Source of the DNA: Hetaerina americana
Lineage: Eukaryota; Arthropoda; Insecta; Odonata; Calopterygidae
Length of the DNA: 64,000 nucleotides
Direction of reading: 5' to 3'
Assembly (NCBI GenBank): GCA_022747635.1
Contig: JAKTNV010000009.1
Coordinates: forward strand, 1,716,999 to 1,780,998
The first letter of the stretch is position 1. Each line of letters opens with the position of its first letter. Below the pieces are notes generated by a model that worked only from the letters and a program-made list of their open reading frames with translations, had not been told where the DNA came from and made no database searches. The position numbers and the translations under genes were made by a program. Of this stretch, positions 10,306 through 21,484 are shown piece by piece.

Positions 10306-11170
10306 ATTACTATGGAGACTATTTAGAAGAAAATATTTCGGACGGTTTTTTGTCTCTAGAAATAAAATTTGCTATTATTATGAATGGCTAATATGCGACT
10401 GATGCTGACACGGCGCCGGGTTTACGCTCCTCAAATATCTTGACGAGCACAAAATTCCACATTCGTCATTCAAGGGAACCGCCAGGAATGACCTCAGCTG
10501 ATAGTTCTTTATTCCAATGACAGTAGCCTGCCGCGTCCGGTAGGGTTTTTGATGGACCCTGGCACTACACAATACGCACCGCACTCTTAATCTTTGCCAA
10601 GAATGACACAAACATCCCTTAACGACCCCATCTTGCAATAAGTGAAAGCGTTTCCTTCTGAATGCTTCCTTCCTCCATCCCAAATGCGCTTCCCTCTCCC
10701 TCCTCCCCTGGCCACGCGCCCTCCTTTCTCTCACCACCCATCTCAGTAATCTTTTGCCCGACCTCCTTCCTATGTCTACCAACAGAATTCTTTCTTCCGC
10801 CACACTGATGATTCATTATTATCATATAAATCTCGTTGCAACTGGGCAATTGTTCCGATGGCAACGGTCAAGTTTGGTCAACGGTCACTCTTACAATGTA
10901 CATACGTACATACACACGCGAGAAGAATAGATATGAGACAAAACGCTCTTAAATACAATGGCACTTAAAGATATGATTACCAACCGCATCTTTACCATCA
11001 CACATACCTGCAATGCACCGTCCATAATCACGCACTCTTCAATTTCATTCTCCGTTCGAAATCACGCGCCGTCAACACATCATTCACTTTTGAATATACA
11101 ACTTCTCACGCCGTCCACATCACCTTAAGAACAATATTTAAAAAACAACAATAGTTTAATAATCACTGAT
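10306..11170. other. No recognisable gene
   Basis: Overlapping minus-strand ORFs at 10378-10864 include a purine-rich stretch and a few Cys pairs (CVLC, CGILC) but no family could be named. The remainder to 11170 is AT-rich without signals that I can support. Confidence 0.4.
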
Positions 11171-11179
11171 CCCTACTGC

Positions 11180-12240
11180 CTAGATCTACTTCTTGTTTTT
11201 TCTCTCCATCTATTTTATCTCCACATTCATCTCCACACTCTCATCTCAGAAGCCTCTGATATCTGCGCTCACCCTCCAGCTTTAACAACCACGTTTCCGA
11301 GTCATATAGAGAGCTACGATCCATTTTTAACTTTTACTTATTTTTTCCTTTGTATCCTGTCAAAAATCCTGCTGCTTTGGAAAAGGTGCTTTTATCAAAA
11401 GCAATCCTTCTTCTAGCTTTCCAACTTTGTCAATTCTCCAAAACACCTCAAATACCTGGTGCGTAGACTGTTTCACCTGTTTTTAGCTCCCCATTTTCAT
11501 TTTTCTTCCTAGCCTTCCGCTTCTTCGGGAACTTCATACACTTTGTTTTGTTGAAATGCATCTCACACCTCTCTCACGGGTAAAACATTTTCCATCAGAT
11601 TATATCTACTGGAAAATCGTTGCTAACCGTTCTTTATTATGTTCGAATTACACCACATCACGCCGAAAACTACTCAATTTTATTGCACTGGTTTAATGAC
11701 CTCTAAAACGCCTGTGACCTATTGGCTGACTGGCTAACTAATGCGTATTAAATAACTGCAAATCTAATTATGTCTTGATCACCTACTCTCACGTCTTCTA
11801 CTCTTTCGATTCCTCCCTTGCCATGTAATCTACGGGTGAAAAAAGGGACGGGAGTGAGATAACCATGTCCGTGTTATGATTTATGTGAACACGGCTGTCT
11901 TACTCCTTTCCCAGCGCTGTCATTTACATTCTCCATTCGCTCTCCTGAGACGTGCAGTCTCTGCATAAGTCCCTCCTCTCTCATCTTCAGCCAAATGTTC
12001 ACTGAGTGTGCTCGATTCACTCTGTCGAACGTTTTTACAAATTCCACGAAGCATACCTATTGACACACCTCGGTTGTACTCCCATGTGCCTTATCATTGG
12101 TGACCACGTCGTAGCCATGGCACCACGCGCAGCGATCCTTTCTACACCCGAACCGCTCATCTCCTAAGCACTCGTTAAATCCCCTCTCCATCATTTTGCT
12201 GGTGTCAGTCTCCGTCCCAATATCCGACTCGTGAATAAAC
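11180..12240 (-). pseudogene. Diverged RTE-type LINE reverse transcriptase, minus strand
   Basis: Read on the minus strand from about 12200, a frame shows ERGFNECLGDERFGCRKDR, the diverged equivalent of the GDDQFGFRKGRGTRD block of the main RTE family. It is followed by a broken version of the CFVDFEKAFDRVN motif (about 12010-12060). Near 11540 the minus strand encodes a MHFNKTKCMKFPKK-like segment (compare ININKTKVMRFSRKK), and near 11310 YDSETWLLK matches GAETWSLK. The order agrees with reverse transcriptase followed by the C-terminal domain. Frame changes are frequent, so this is an old copy, probably of a sister family. Confidence 0.6.
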
Positions 12241-12424
12241 AAGCATTAAACATGAACGAATACGAATTACTTTCACTGGTCTCGAGTGTTTTGTTGTAAA
12301 ACCCTTTCTTCCCGCATGACCGCATTAGAATGCCGTTTGATAGCCGTTGTGCTCGGTGCAATACAGCCTGCCTTTCTTTGTTTGTTTTTAAGTTTCTCCT
12401 TCCATCCCTCGTCTCTGTGGGAGG

Positions 12425-12640
12425 GACGCCGCCCGCTGCCTGCCTCCGGCATGCATATAAATTTGCACGTTATTCGATAGTTCTTAAACAAATAATGTTC
12501 CCATTTCCCTTCAACTCCCATAATACTCACCCTTCCAACCTGGTGCTTGCACCCCTCCCACAAATCTTTTTGGTGGATCATTAGGTATCTATATCGATGT
12601 TGATCGCCGGCTCCCCTTTTTGGAGATATCAATTCCGTTC
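12425..12640 (+). repeat. Dispersed LINE/SINE 3' terminus copy
   Basis: This is the direct-orientation counterpart of 8940-9125. It shares AAATTTGCACGTT, CTCACCCTTCCAACC and a CACCCCTCCCACAAATC block, followed by a diverged tail. It gives a second point for defining the unit, about 190-210 bases long. Confidence 0.55.
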
Positions 12641-13470
12641 TTAACCGTTTCCCGAGCAACGTTGAATTGAGTCCAGGCCTCCGTTATCTCCGTCACCGAG
12701 CACCCGCAACAGAGCAACGCACCTTAAACGGGCGAATACCGTCCGCCCGTGCCATCGCTCCCGCCTCGCCGCACGACGCGTCCACTCCTTTCCTTTGTTT
12801 TCCGTTCCCTTCACCGTGAGGGCGCCATCCGGTGCCGTCCATCCAGCCCCCCCCCCCAGCCCCCAAAGGAATCACCTAGCAAGACGCGCGCGCGTGGGAA
12901 AGGGGGAGCGATGTCACCGGCAATCGACGGGAGCCATCGCATCTCCCCGCTCGGGGAAACTTCCGCTCCTCTCATTCGAAAGACGCGCCTCCGGCATTTA
13001 TAAACGCTGTCCAAAGTTGGAGTGGTCGCAAATTACCCCTTATCAATTATAAACCCAAGGTACGCTCTCGGGAAGAATCGGCAGAATTAAATTAGAGGCA
13101 CGTTTAGCGGGCAATGAGGAGTGTCATGAATTGAATTGATAGGGCATATCTGCAGTCTCATTTTGGAAAAGGAGAGCATTTTATTCCAATGTCATCTCAA
13201 ATTAAATTTAGAAAAGGTGGTGCTTAGAAGATGGGAATAATCGGGGCATGAGAGTATATAATTCTGGGCAGTAGCAATTGCAATTGGCTCACACGTGTCG
13301 TAGGGGTGGACGACACAGAGTTCAGTGCCCCTGAGTGAATACACCAGTAATTGATAGACTAATCATTTATTACTAACAATTGGATTACGAGGGTAACTTA
13401 CTAATTAAGCGGCCGGTGTCGGTGAGGTCAAAACGCAGGTAGGATAGGCACGGGGATGAGAAGGGGAGAA
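12641..13470. other. GC-rich stretch without an assignable gene
   Basis: The interval 12690-12990 is GC-rich with many CpGs and has overlapping ORFs on both strands, none recognisable. A TATA-like TTTATAAAC occurs near 12996 and another TATATAATT near 13255. No downstream coding sequence supports calling either a promoter. Confidence 0.35.
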
Positions 13471-13477
13471 CAAGGTT

Positions 13478-13664
13478 AGTTGGCGCTTCTGGTCTCCTAC
13501 GAGGGAGACCGGAGAGAGCGCGAACAAGGGAAGGATAGCTGGCGCTTCTGGTCTCCTACGAGGGAGACCGGAGAGTGCGCGTGGAAGGCAGGGGAAGGAC
13601 AGCCAGCGCTTCTGGTCTCCCACGAGGGAGACCGGAGAGAGCGCGAGCAAGGGAAGGACAGCTC
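13478..13664. repeat. Three-copy minisatellite, unit about 60-65 bp, with internal hairpin
   Basis: Three tandem units begin with GCGCTTCTGGTCTCC and continue through ACGAGGGAGACCGGAGAG and a GCGCG block to GGAAGGA. Within each unit GGTCTCC and GGAGACC form an inverted repeat around a short loop. The third unit has C for T in the loop (CTCCCACGAG). Both strands are open across the repeat, a by-product of the repetition and not evidence of coding. Confidence 0.85.
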
Positions 13665-14430
13665 CCGACACTCAGATCCGCGAGCTTATAAGGCCTGGCC
13701 CGGGTACAAAGGGCAGCCTTGGTCATTGCCCGAACGACGGAGTAGGCTAGGGTGCGGCGGGGGTTGATTGGAAAGGCCGGGTGACTAATGCTTGATAGCG
13801 CTGGCTGGTGCCCACCTCATATCATGTCGCTGGTTTAGGGTTTTACCCGGCGACAAACGCAGAGGCGAGTAAATTAGTCACAGCGAGATCTTCCTCTGAC
13901 CTCAGAACCATTCAAGTTTCCTCAAATACTGTAGTAAATCATGGTTAAACCTCCTCTTGGCGGAGAGACTAGTACTTAGAGTACCTTGTTCTGTGCAATA
14001 CTAAATTAGCTTTGCTTTAGTAAGCGCCCAGGGAACAGAGCGTTGCCTACACGAGTCGCGATGGGACCACAGATGACTTGGCTTAGTAATTCGTTCGGTT
14101 ATCAAGCACGGATTACATGTCTACAATTAAATCTATGTATACAATCAGTGCATAATAAATGAACACAGCTTTGCTACACTTTAAACGAACGGAGATAAAT
14201 GACACAGTTTCAGGCGTAGCATGGTGGAAATCCTTTCCCCTTTCTAATTTTCAATTCTAATTTGCAAGTTATTGGACAAATATTTACTGCATATGCATTT
14301 ATTTGTTAGTTGATAGTGCATGTATTTGCATTTGTGTTAGTTCAAAATGTTTTCGAAGGAATATATACTCCTCTGTGGGAGAGATTTTCATAAATATATT
14401 GGTATTTAATGCGGTTTTATTCTCTTTTAC
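13665..14430. other. No recognisable feature
   Basis: Unique-looking DNA with no supported gene. Blocks near 13800-14060 resemble LTR-like DNA in composition, but no matching second copy, primer-binding site or polypurine tract was found in the window. Confidence 0.35.
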
Positions 14431-14435
14431 GGGGG

Positions 14436-14565
14436 GGTGACGTAACACCCCCCGCCCCACACCCTCGCGGCGGCTTTCGGGGTATCATGTAGATGTTCGA
14501 AGGGCATTTTATCCAAATGTCTAACGTGGAATCAGTTTAAAGTAGATGTAGATGTAGAATCCGTT
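14436..14565 (+). repeat. LINE 3' terminus with GTAGAT tail
   Basis: This segment carries AACACCCCCCGCCCCACAC, a GGCGGCTTTCGGGGTAT block and GTAGATG, and further along AGTAGATGTAGATGTAGA at about 14541-14558. It matches the terminus at 10.24 kb. The hexamer tail identifies the 3' end. Confidence 0.6.
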
Positions 14566-14566
14566 A

Positions 14567-14733
14567 TGATGAAATTAGACATTTCGCTTTTCCAAATAAC
14601 AAATTTTTATTACGACCAAGGGTTCGTTGCAGCGTGACACCTTCAGGTGTTACGTGACGATGTTGCCCTGCAATGAAATCTAGGTTGTGATAAAAATATT
14701 TTATGAGGAAAAGCAAAGTTTCTTATTTCATTA
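14567..14733. mobile_element. Foldback/MITE-like element, family F (copy 1)
   Basis: Long imperfect terminal inverted repeats of about 65 bases face each other: the left arm includes TTTTTATTACGACCAAGG and the right arm includes CTAGGTTGTGATAAAAATA. The same arms form the element at 45758-45972, so this is a family. In the right arm, GTTGC (14662-14666), loop CCT and GCAAT are followed directly by GAAA (14675-14678). The upstream GTGACGA resembles a decayed hammerhead core. No coding capacity. Confidence 0.65.
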
Positions 14734-16655
14734 TCCACAGAGATATTTCAAATAAGTTTTGACGTACAATCAAACAGCTGAACCGAAATGATTGCAATGT
14801 ACAATGATTATGGATAAAATTCGAATCCCTGGTTCTTTTCTTTTCCTGTGTGCATTGCATGGCGGAATACTATATTTCAACCGAAAATATTTGCAAATTT
14901 CGTAGCTATTATACAGGATTGTTCTAATTAATTAGGCATAAGCAATCTCCTCTTAACGAATAAAAAACAATCACATTTTCCGAAAAAATGATCCAGATGT
15001 GTTGGCTATAATTTTAATTGACCTTGGAAAAGGAAATACATTGTCCTTCCACATGCATGTACGTATGTGGATGAACAAAATTTTTTCCTTTCCGATGTGA
15101 ATCGCTTCCACGAAGTGACGTCTCAAACCATTCCATTAAGTTGAGCTCTTATTTGTTCTTATGCTTTCACTCAGATGTGGTTTCTTTTTTTTTGGCATCC
15201 CAAGTAATGGATCATTTTATTTTATTCTCGAAGAATCCCAAAATCCGTGAGCACAGAATGAGATCATTAAAGGACGCCCCCCCTGGTCCACACAGTCAAT
15301 CGATGTGCTTCCTTGATTGACAAAGGTTTTACCTCCTCACTTCGTTCTATTCAAAACCATATAATGCCACAGTAAACAGATGAAGGGAATTTGGGCACAA
15401 TGATAGCCAAGAAATATGCCTTGCATAGTTCCAACTGGCTTGTTGGCATCGAATAATACTAATGTAACTATGGGATTAAAAATAATGCCATGGTCAAGAT
15501 ACCGACATGGCACGATGAACACATTAACGTAAGAAGGAACGAAATGGCGTGAGGCTAGTCAAACACGGCCTTAAAAGAGGAAGCGAGTCGAATGATTTGG
15601 GAGCTCCCTGAGGGCATTGGTAATCCCAGTCACAGAAGGACCCCAAGTCGGATGAATTAAATCATTTCAACTCTCGAGGCATTCTGGATCACCGAACGTT
15701 TTAACTTTTTGCCGCAAGAGGATTTCTCTGCTTTCTAAATGTCGTCCTTCCTTCCTTCTCCATGTCACCCACGAATCCCTTGCGCGGAAATTCAACGAGA
15801 AAACCCGAGTGACGTGCTTTCATCTCCACGAAATATTGAATTGAAATGCATGGGAGGAGGGGACTTGCTTTGGGAAGTCATCCGCAAGCCGTGTAACCTT
15901 TGAAGTGCTCTTTTCCCCTGATACAGTTAGGGGTCTGTCGCAAGGTTTTTTTATCATGCTTCGCTGTGTCTGTATGCGTCAAGTGTACTCCTGCATAAAG
16001 GAAATTTCTAATGAGTTCGCCGCCCCTCCAACACACCGCACTTCTGCTTCCAACGCCGTGATTCCACAAATTACATTTGAGGATTAATCTCCGGATCGTT
16101 GACCACGCCCCCTCGTGGATTTCGCAGACTGACCTCTCCGCCAGACACGCCGATGCGATCTCCATGCTGACCACAAGCAAGAGATGATTTTAGGACCGTA
16201 AGACGCCCGTAAATAAGCAACTTTTGCGGCCGTGTTATTTACGGGTGCAGTACTGGAAGTGGGCGTGAGGGAGCTCCGAGCAAGGCAAAAGGGGTGGATG
16301 CAGAAACAGTGGATTTGTCGAAGACTCCGATGGCTAGGAGAGAAAACAGCGGTTGGGTGAGGAAGAGGGAAGGAGAAGAGATCGGAACCTTTGGAAGACA
16401 GCCAACGCGTAGAAATGATCAGGAGTTGGATATGACAAGGGTGATTTTTCCAGCGGCTCTAAACGGACGTACATGGACGCTGGAATACTGCAGCATTTAT
16501 TTTATTTTGTAAGTATTTTGGTCAATTGCAAACCCAAACCGACCTCAACTATATAATTGCATTTGTATAGAGTCAAATATTGGTATTATACGGACCCATG
16601 AATGCTACGAAACAATTCCTGAGTCTTACGAGGAACTGGGTACTTAAGTTCGCGA
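14734..16655. other. No recognisable feature
   Basis: AT-rich to mixed DNA. Short ORFs (15337-15522 minus, 15878-16180 minus, 16294-16512 plus) do not resemble known proteins. The last is followed by a GTAAGT sequence near 16508, but a lone donor-like hexamer does not support an exon. Confidence 0.35.
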
Positions 16656-16667
16656 GTATAGAATCAC

Positions 16668-17623
16668 CAGGTGAGTCAGAATGGACTCCTTAGTTTTAAA
16701 AAAATCACTTAAGAGTGCAAAGGTAAGTTAACGGTGTGGGTGTAGTAATTTTAGCTGGGAGGAATTACTTAATTTTTAGCACTTACCATTTAATGGTCTG
16801 ATGAGCCGCGAGGCTTTGTCGTGGAAACGTTCATTAAGGGCAATGATAGTGTGGTGGCGACGCAGAGGGCGTTGTTGTCTGGCGATGAAGCGCATTGTCG
16901 CCTCTCCGGCTCAGTAAATAAGCAAAATATTCGTTACTTGGCGAATGGCAACCCTCGCGGACTTCACCCAAGACCTTTGCATAGCTCCAAAGTGACAGTT
17001 TGGGGCGCTGTGATCTCCATAGGCATTATTGGGCCTTAATTTTTTGAATCTCCAGGTTCAACCGCCACTCTGAGCTCTCTGCGCTTATGTGAGATACTGG
17101 AGAACGTTTTACCCTCAAAATGGAAAATAATGGTGAGGAATATGACACAGAAGCCTTTTGGTATCAAAAGGATAGTGCCACGGCTCATACCGCCCGTCGT
17201 TCCCGTCAAATCCTGCAAGAGCAATGTCAGGGCCACCTGATCTCCTGACGAGGGGTTGTCCCATGGCTCCCTCGCTCGCTCGATCCCCGGATTCGAGCCC
17301 TTGTGATTTTTTCCTTTGGGATATCTCACAGGTGAGGTTTGTAAAGTTCGATCGATGACCTTGGAAGCTCTTCAGGAGGGAATTGCGGATACATCGCAGG
17401 AATAACGCAAGATATGCCGAGAAGAGTTTTCGAAAACTAATTTTCACCTTTGAACGTGGGCATTGCTCACCAAGGTCGTCACCTGGATGAAATAATTTTC
17501 AAAATCTAATGAAAATAATGACATTTGGTGCAGTTTTCTGAAATAGAAACCTTTTAAAATTATCTTGATTGTTTTTTTTACCATTCACCCGTCAAATCAG
17601 GGAGTCCATTTTGACTCACCCTG
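16668..17623 (+). mobile_element. DUF4817-type DDE transposon with terminal inverted repeats, defective
   Basis: The left end CAGGTGAGTCAGAATGGACT (16668 onward) is mirrored by AGTCCATTTTGACTCACCCTG, which ends at 17623. Between them a degraded transposase reads SDEPRGFVVETFIKGNDSVV followed by ATQRA (about 16798-16880). It continues with SGDEAHCRLSGSVNKQN and HSSKVTVWGAVISIGIIGP to 17036. Other frames give KDSATAHTARRS (about 17170) and SPCDFFLWDIS (about 17300). Those three blocks carry the expected catalytic acidic residues of an IS630/Tc1-related DDE enzyme. The segment between the ATQRA and DEAHC blocks is shorter than expected, implying loss of much of the DNA-binding domain. Frameshifts and stops make it non-autonomous. 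ATCAC occurs just outside both ends, but an exact target duplication is uncertain. Confidence 0.72.
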
Positions 17624-17809
17624 TATCACTCAATTTGGGTCGACACTTGAGGTCCGCATACTTCAAAAATCCCTTCTTGTCGCCCAAAAGTCTCTGCTTT
17701 GTCTCCTTCTGCCTAAAATGCCAAGTACTCTTGCATTCAAAAAAAATCGTAAAGTTCTTAGTTACCAGATATTTTTAGGAATGTCAGTACCCTAAAGCAA
17801 GCAAGCAAC

Positions 17810-18150
17810 CGCTAGGGTGTGCGTGGCAGGGGGTGAATGCACGCCAGACTAATGTTGACCCGAACATGACCCTACCGCTGTCGGACAATGTTCTTCTGTT
17901 CCCTTATCGTTCCTGGAAAAAGTGACATCTTAAAGCTATCCGTTCTGCACTTGATCTCTCGGATTGTATTGACATGATCTCTCCTACCCTAGCACGATGG
18001 GTTGAAAACACATTTTCAACATATCACCACCAAAGAGGCATCCTTCCAATTTATGCAAGAGATGTGTTAATCTGTAATTTAACTTTCTCTCCATTAAATG
18101 GTTTCCAGCCTAGCGACTCTTATATTTTGGATACGCCACTTAGTTCATCA
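17810..18150 (-). pseudogene. C-terminal end of a non-LTR retrotransposon, minus strand
   Basis: On the minus strand, short frames give SLGWKPFNGEKVKLQI (about 18090-18120) and RCHFFQER (about 17915-17935). These resemble the conserved tail of many LINE reverse transcriptases (a W-x-P-L near the start and a FF-x-R near the end). The copy runs into CCCCCTGCCACGCACACCCT (17820-17845), the terminal motif shared with 10.2 and 14.4 kb, so that motif probably belongs to this LINE family. The coding part is badly broken. Confidence 0.42.
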
Positions 18151-18345
18151 TAACAACATTTCACATATCTAGTTCCTCTACGCTGCACGCGATCCAATTC
18201 GGCAATCAATCCTGTATCAGAATAAGCTATGGTAGGGCCTAGGAATGACTACTTTGTCTCTTGGACCTATCTCTGAAGAGTTGGAATAGGGGTGCCAATT
18301 AAAGAGTAATTCTTATCACAATGACATACAGGTGTGTATGCATGC

Positions 18346-18412
<67 letters not shown>
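18346..18412. repeat. (TA)n microsatellite
   Basis: A run of about 33 TA dinucleotides forms the left boundary of the palindrome described at 18443-18676. Confidence 0.97.
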
Positions 18413-18415
<3 letters not shown>

Positions 18416-18442
18416 TTTCGTAGACGTAACACGGCCGCCGAA

Positions 18443-18670
18443 TAGTACAATACACAGTAACACATAATATAGAAACACAAAAAAAGAGAATACTCACACG
18501 TATTTTCTTGATATTTCGACGGAAACAATCCGTCTTCCTCTGAAGATATAAATATTTTTAAATTTAATTATATCTTCCGAGGGAGACGGATTGTTTCCGT
18601 CGAAATATCAAGGAAATACGTGTGAGTGTTCTCTTTTTTTGTGTTTCTATATTATGTGTTACTGTGTATT

Positions 18671-18676
<6 letters not shown>
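18443..18676. mobile_element. Palindromic foldback element with ribozyme-like motif
   Basis: Two arms of about 108 bases (18443-18550 and 18569-18676) are near-perfect reverse complements, separated by 18 AT-rich bases. Each arm contains GACGGA, a 5-base loop and TCCGTC followed by GAAATATC (right arm: 18585-18590, 18596-18601, 18602-18609). This matches the stem II plus GAAA layout of a hammerhead, but the 5' core is degenerate. (TA)n tracts border both sides. No coding capacity: the ORFs that cross it are translations of the TA repeat. Confidence 0.7.

Positions 18677-18748
<72 letters not shown>
18673..18748. repeat. (TA)n microsatellite
   Basis: Long TA run adjoining the right arm of the palindrome, degenerating into CATATACATATAC. 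Confidence 0.97.
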
Positions 18749-18749
<1 letters not shown>

Positions 18750-18758
<9 letters not shown>

Positions 18759-20615
18759 TATACCGTGCGCATGAATATATATATGTTAGTCACAAGATGG
18801 CATATAAAAGTTAGAAGTACAAAATAGTGGGACATTCACAGTTTTGGCTTTTTAATATTTTGGTGAAGCAGCCACCTTTCTCAACGGAAACAATAACACT
18901 TTTTCCAGTAATTATGTGATTTGGTAGTACACATAAAATTTGATATGAAATATGTTGATTAAAATAAAAATTTGGTTTTTCAAATAAAATTATTTAGACC
19001 ATCATATTTAATTAAAAAGTATATTTGGTTTTTCATACCGATAGTTTCAGTAACTATACAAAATACAGGTGCATCGGCAAAATTATGACCATCAATATTG
19101 GCAATTATCAGTCTATTGCGGATATGCATTCATCAAATATTACCAAAGATAGCAGCACAATGAACATTCCATCAGAAATTTAAGTATTTCGGAATGCTCT
19201 CATGTATATTTCAGGTACGTGTGTATTAGTTTAGCAATTACCGATGTATTTTTATTCTCCTTCCATCTCGTACAGTAATTAGTGTCTTATCTAAATTACT
19301 TTTCGTCCTCTCCGGCGGCGCAGGGGGCATCATTTGAAAGGGACTCATCAGGGGTGCGTTCTCGATAGGCGAGGGTCGTCGTGTCGACTGATGAGTTCGT
19401 TTTATTACGAGTTTCGGAGGAAGTGCAAATTAACACTGCTGTTTGACTACTTTTCGAAACTCATCTTCTTCTGCTTAAATAATTTAGTTAAAAATTCTTT
19501 AAATTATGAATTGGTAATCAATCCTATTTTCATGGCAAACATTATTAGTCGTGTTCGTGTAATTCCTATTTATTTCTTTTTCGTATGCTTCTTGGATTGT
19601 GGCGGGACTCACCTCTTTTTAGCGTACAATCTTATTCTTATTGGCGCGGGAAAGGAATTCCTTTACAGCATCCTGGTGCAAAATGCATGCTCCCATAATA
19701 TAACAAGCAGAAATCGTGCACCAATATAAAGAACAAAGCAAAATTTAAATTACATAAACTAAAGTATCAAATGCAAAATATTTGAATAGAGTATTTAAAT
19801 ACAACTCGCTGCAGTATGCACAATGAAATAAAAGCAACTTAAAACTATTGATATTTATCATAATAAGATTGATTAGAGTAGATTCGGCTTGCACTGAAGA
19901 CGTTCGTCTGAGGCATCATGGCCGAGGACCACAATAGGGCGGAGGCCGAGAGGGATAAAGAGACCTCTAGAAGTCATTTCCGGAAATAGTGGTACCTGGC
20001 ATTAAGTGGAGGCATGTATATTTTTGGACTTGCCGAGCAAGGTCGTCGTTCATACGCCTGATCCCGCGATGGCATACCCATGGTATGCCATCCGGAGAGT
20101 GGCCAGAGTAATGGTCGGAGTACCAATGACAACATCGCAACAAATGAGATTTGAATAAGTAAACGCCAAGTTTTCCCCAAGCAGTGTTTATTGAAGGTTA
20201 ATAGTCTTTTTGTATTGTCTTCCACTTATCCACTCATTACATATGAATAGGCCTTCGAAGTTCACGCATAAGTAGTGTACACATTGTGCTACCTTGTTTG
20301 CGACCGTAATTTTCTTAGTACAATTTATTATTGCTTCTGCATAAAAATTGTAATTTTTCCTCCCACAGTTGGCTAATTAGGAGCGCCTATTCAAAAGTTA
20401 TAAATTTACATTTGAATAAATCCAGGCGAAACTCTCCAGTGGGAGATTCATGCAAATATCACTTTTATCTGACTACACTCAGCCTACATGCACTCCCATG
20501 CCCAGAGTACTGTATGGCAAATGGTTGATATTTTATGTTCTCCTGATTTCAGGGTGCAAAGGAGAGCTTTCAACGATTCAGAGTGAAGAGGTAAATCTAA
20601 ATAACTCTGTAGGAT
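18750..20615. other. AT-rich DNA, no assignable gene
   Basis: A 131-codon ORF (19334-19729 plus) lies in AT-rich sequence and is hydrophobic toward the middle but resembles nothing I recognise; it may be chance. CTGATGAG at about 19389 is not followed by a GAAA-compatible stem, so no ribozyme is called. Confidence 0.35.
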
Positions 20616-20625
20616 AAAACTATTG

Positions 20626-20720
20626 GGGGGATCGGGATGCTGCGTTGGCCAACGTACTAACTTCCCAACCAGAGGACCCGGGTTCGAATCCTGGATGCGA
20701 CAGATGTTCTTAATTGGTAT
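20626..20720 (+). mobile_element. tRNA-derived SINE head
   Basis: CGGGTTCGAATCCTGG (about 20680-20695) is a strong B-box, preceded by a tRNA-like region with GCGTTGGCCAACGTAC. The acceptor stem does not pair, so a working tRNA gene is unlikely. The GC-rich sequence to about 20830 may be its body. Confidence 0.55.
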
Positions 20721-20829
20721 CCCGATCCCTACTCGAGGTGACTCCGATGACCTCAGCCGTCGGACGCCTCCCCTAAAACTGCTACGAGGTGACTGGACTC
20801 CCTAGGGCCCTGAGCGCGCCCCCGGGAAG

Positions 20830-21480
20830 TATTCTGCAGACGCATGAGACGCAAACGACGGACGGCTGGAGAGCGGGACAGCACAGCAGCAGTCTCGGGG
20901 CAAGCGGGCTGATTCCATCGGCATTTATCCCTTCCCATCCCCGCCTCCGGGAGACTAATGGTGGGAGTGGGAGCGGACGGACGCCAGGCAACCGCCCGTT
21001 AATTGGATATTAAGCGGGGTCCGGAGTAAAGGAGACAGTTTCACTGCATCGCCCTGGTTTTGTGAAGCAACGGGAATAGGGGGGTGGGATGGGGGAAGGG
21101 TGGCTGGAGGGAGCTTTTCGCATCGCCATTCTTTCCTCTCTTCATTCCGTGCCGCATGGAAAACATAAAGATAGAACGATAGCGTTCGGAGGGAGGGGAG
21201 AGCAAAATATCTCTTAAGATGCAGGGTTGGGGGGTTTTCGCGACGTCTTGTTGGCCCCGATGCAGAATCTTGGGGAGGTGTTTGAGGATTCCGCTCGCGT
21301 CCATCACCTCTCGCATTAATCTCACCAAAGCGTTTCAGGCTTTCCCCGGGCGCCATCCCAGGACTCGACTCCGTCCGTAGCCTCCGTCCATGACGACCGT
21401 TAAATATCTTTAGAACTAAAAATTTTAAAGATGTTTTATTTTCGAAAATGTTCAAGTATTAACTACCCTCCGTGGCGAGG
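20830..21480. other. No recognisable gene
   Basis: GC-rich DNA with overlapping ORFs on both strands, the longest minus at 20955-21455 (166 codons). None shows a known motif; the openness is explained by base composition. Confidence 0.35.
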
Positions 21481-21484
21481 AGGC

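Noticed and set aside
10378..10864. Minus-strand ORF with CVLC and CGILC, possible piggyBac C-terminal zinc domain
   Set aside because: Spacing and order of the Cys and His residues do not fit and no catalytic region was found.
12690..13010. CpG-rich promoter of a host gene
   Set aside because: TATA-like strings are present, but no coding sequence or splice pattern follows within the window.
16797..16832. CTGATGAG followed by GGAAACG, a hammerhead-like string
   Set aside because: It lies inside the conserved transposase reading frame (SDEPRGFVVETF), which explains it, and the bases between do not form a proper stem II.
18267..18827. ORFs with long Tyr-Ile runs near the palindrome
   Set aside because: Translations of microsatellite DNA.
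19334..19425. CTCATCAG and CTGATGAG in inverted orientation, possible ribozyme pair
   Set aside because: Neither is followed by a closing stem and GAAA on its own strand, so the core is incomplete.
20640..20702. tRNA gene
   Set aside because: Good B-box but no acceptor stem or anticodon arm; treated as a SINE head.
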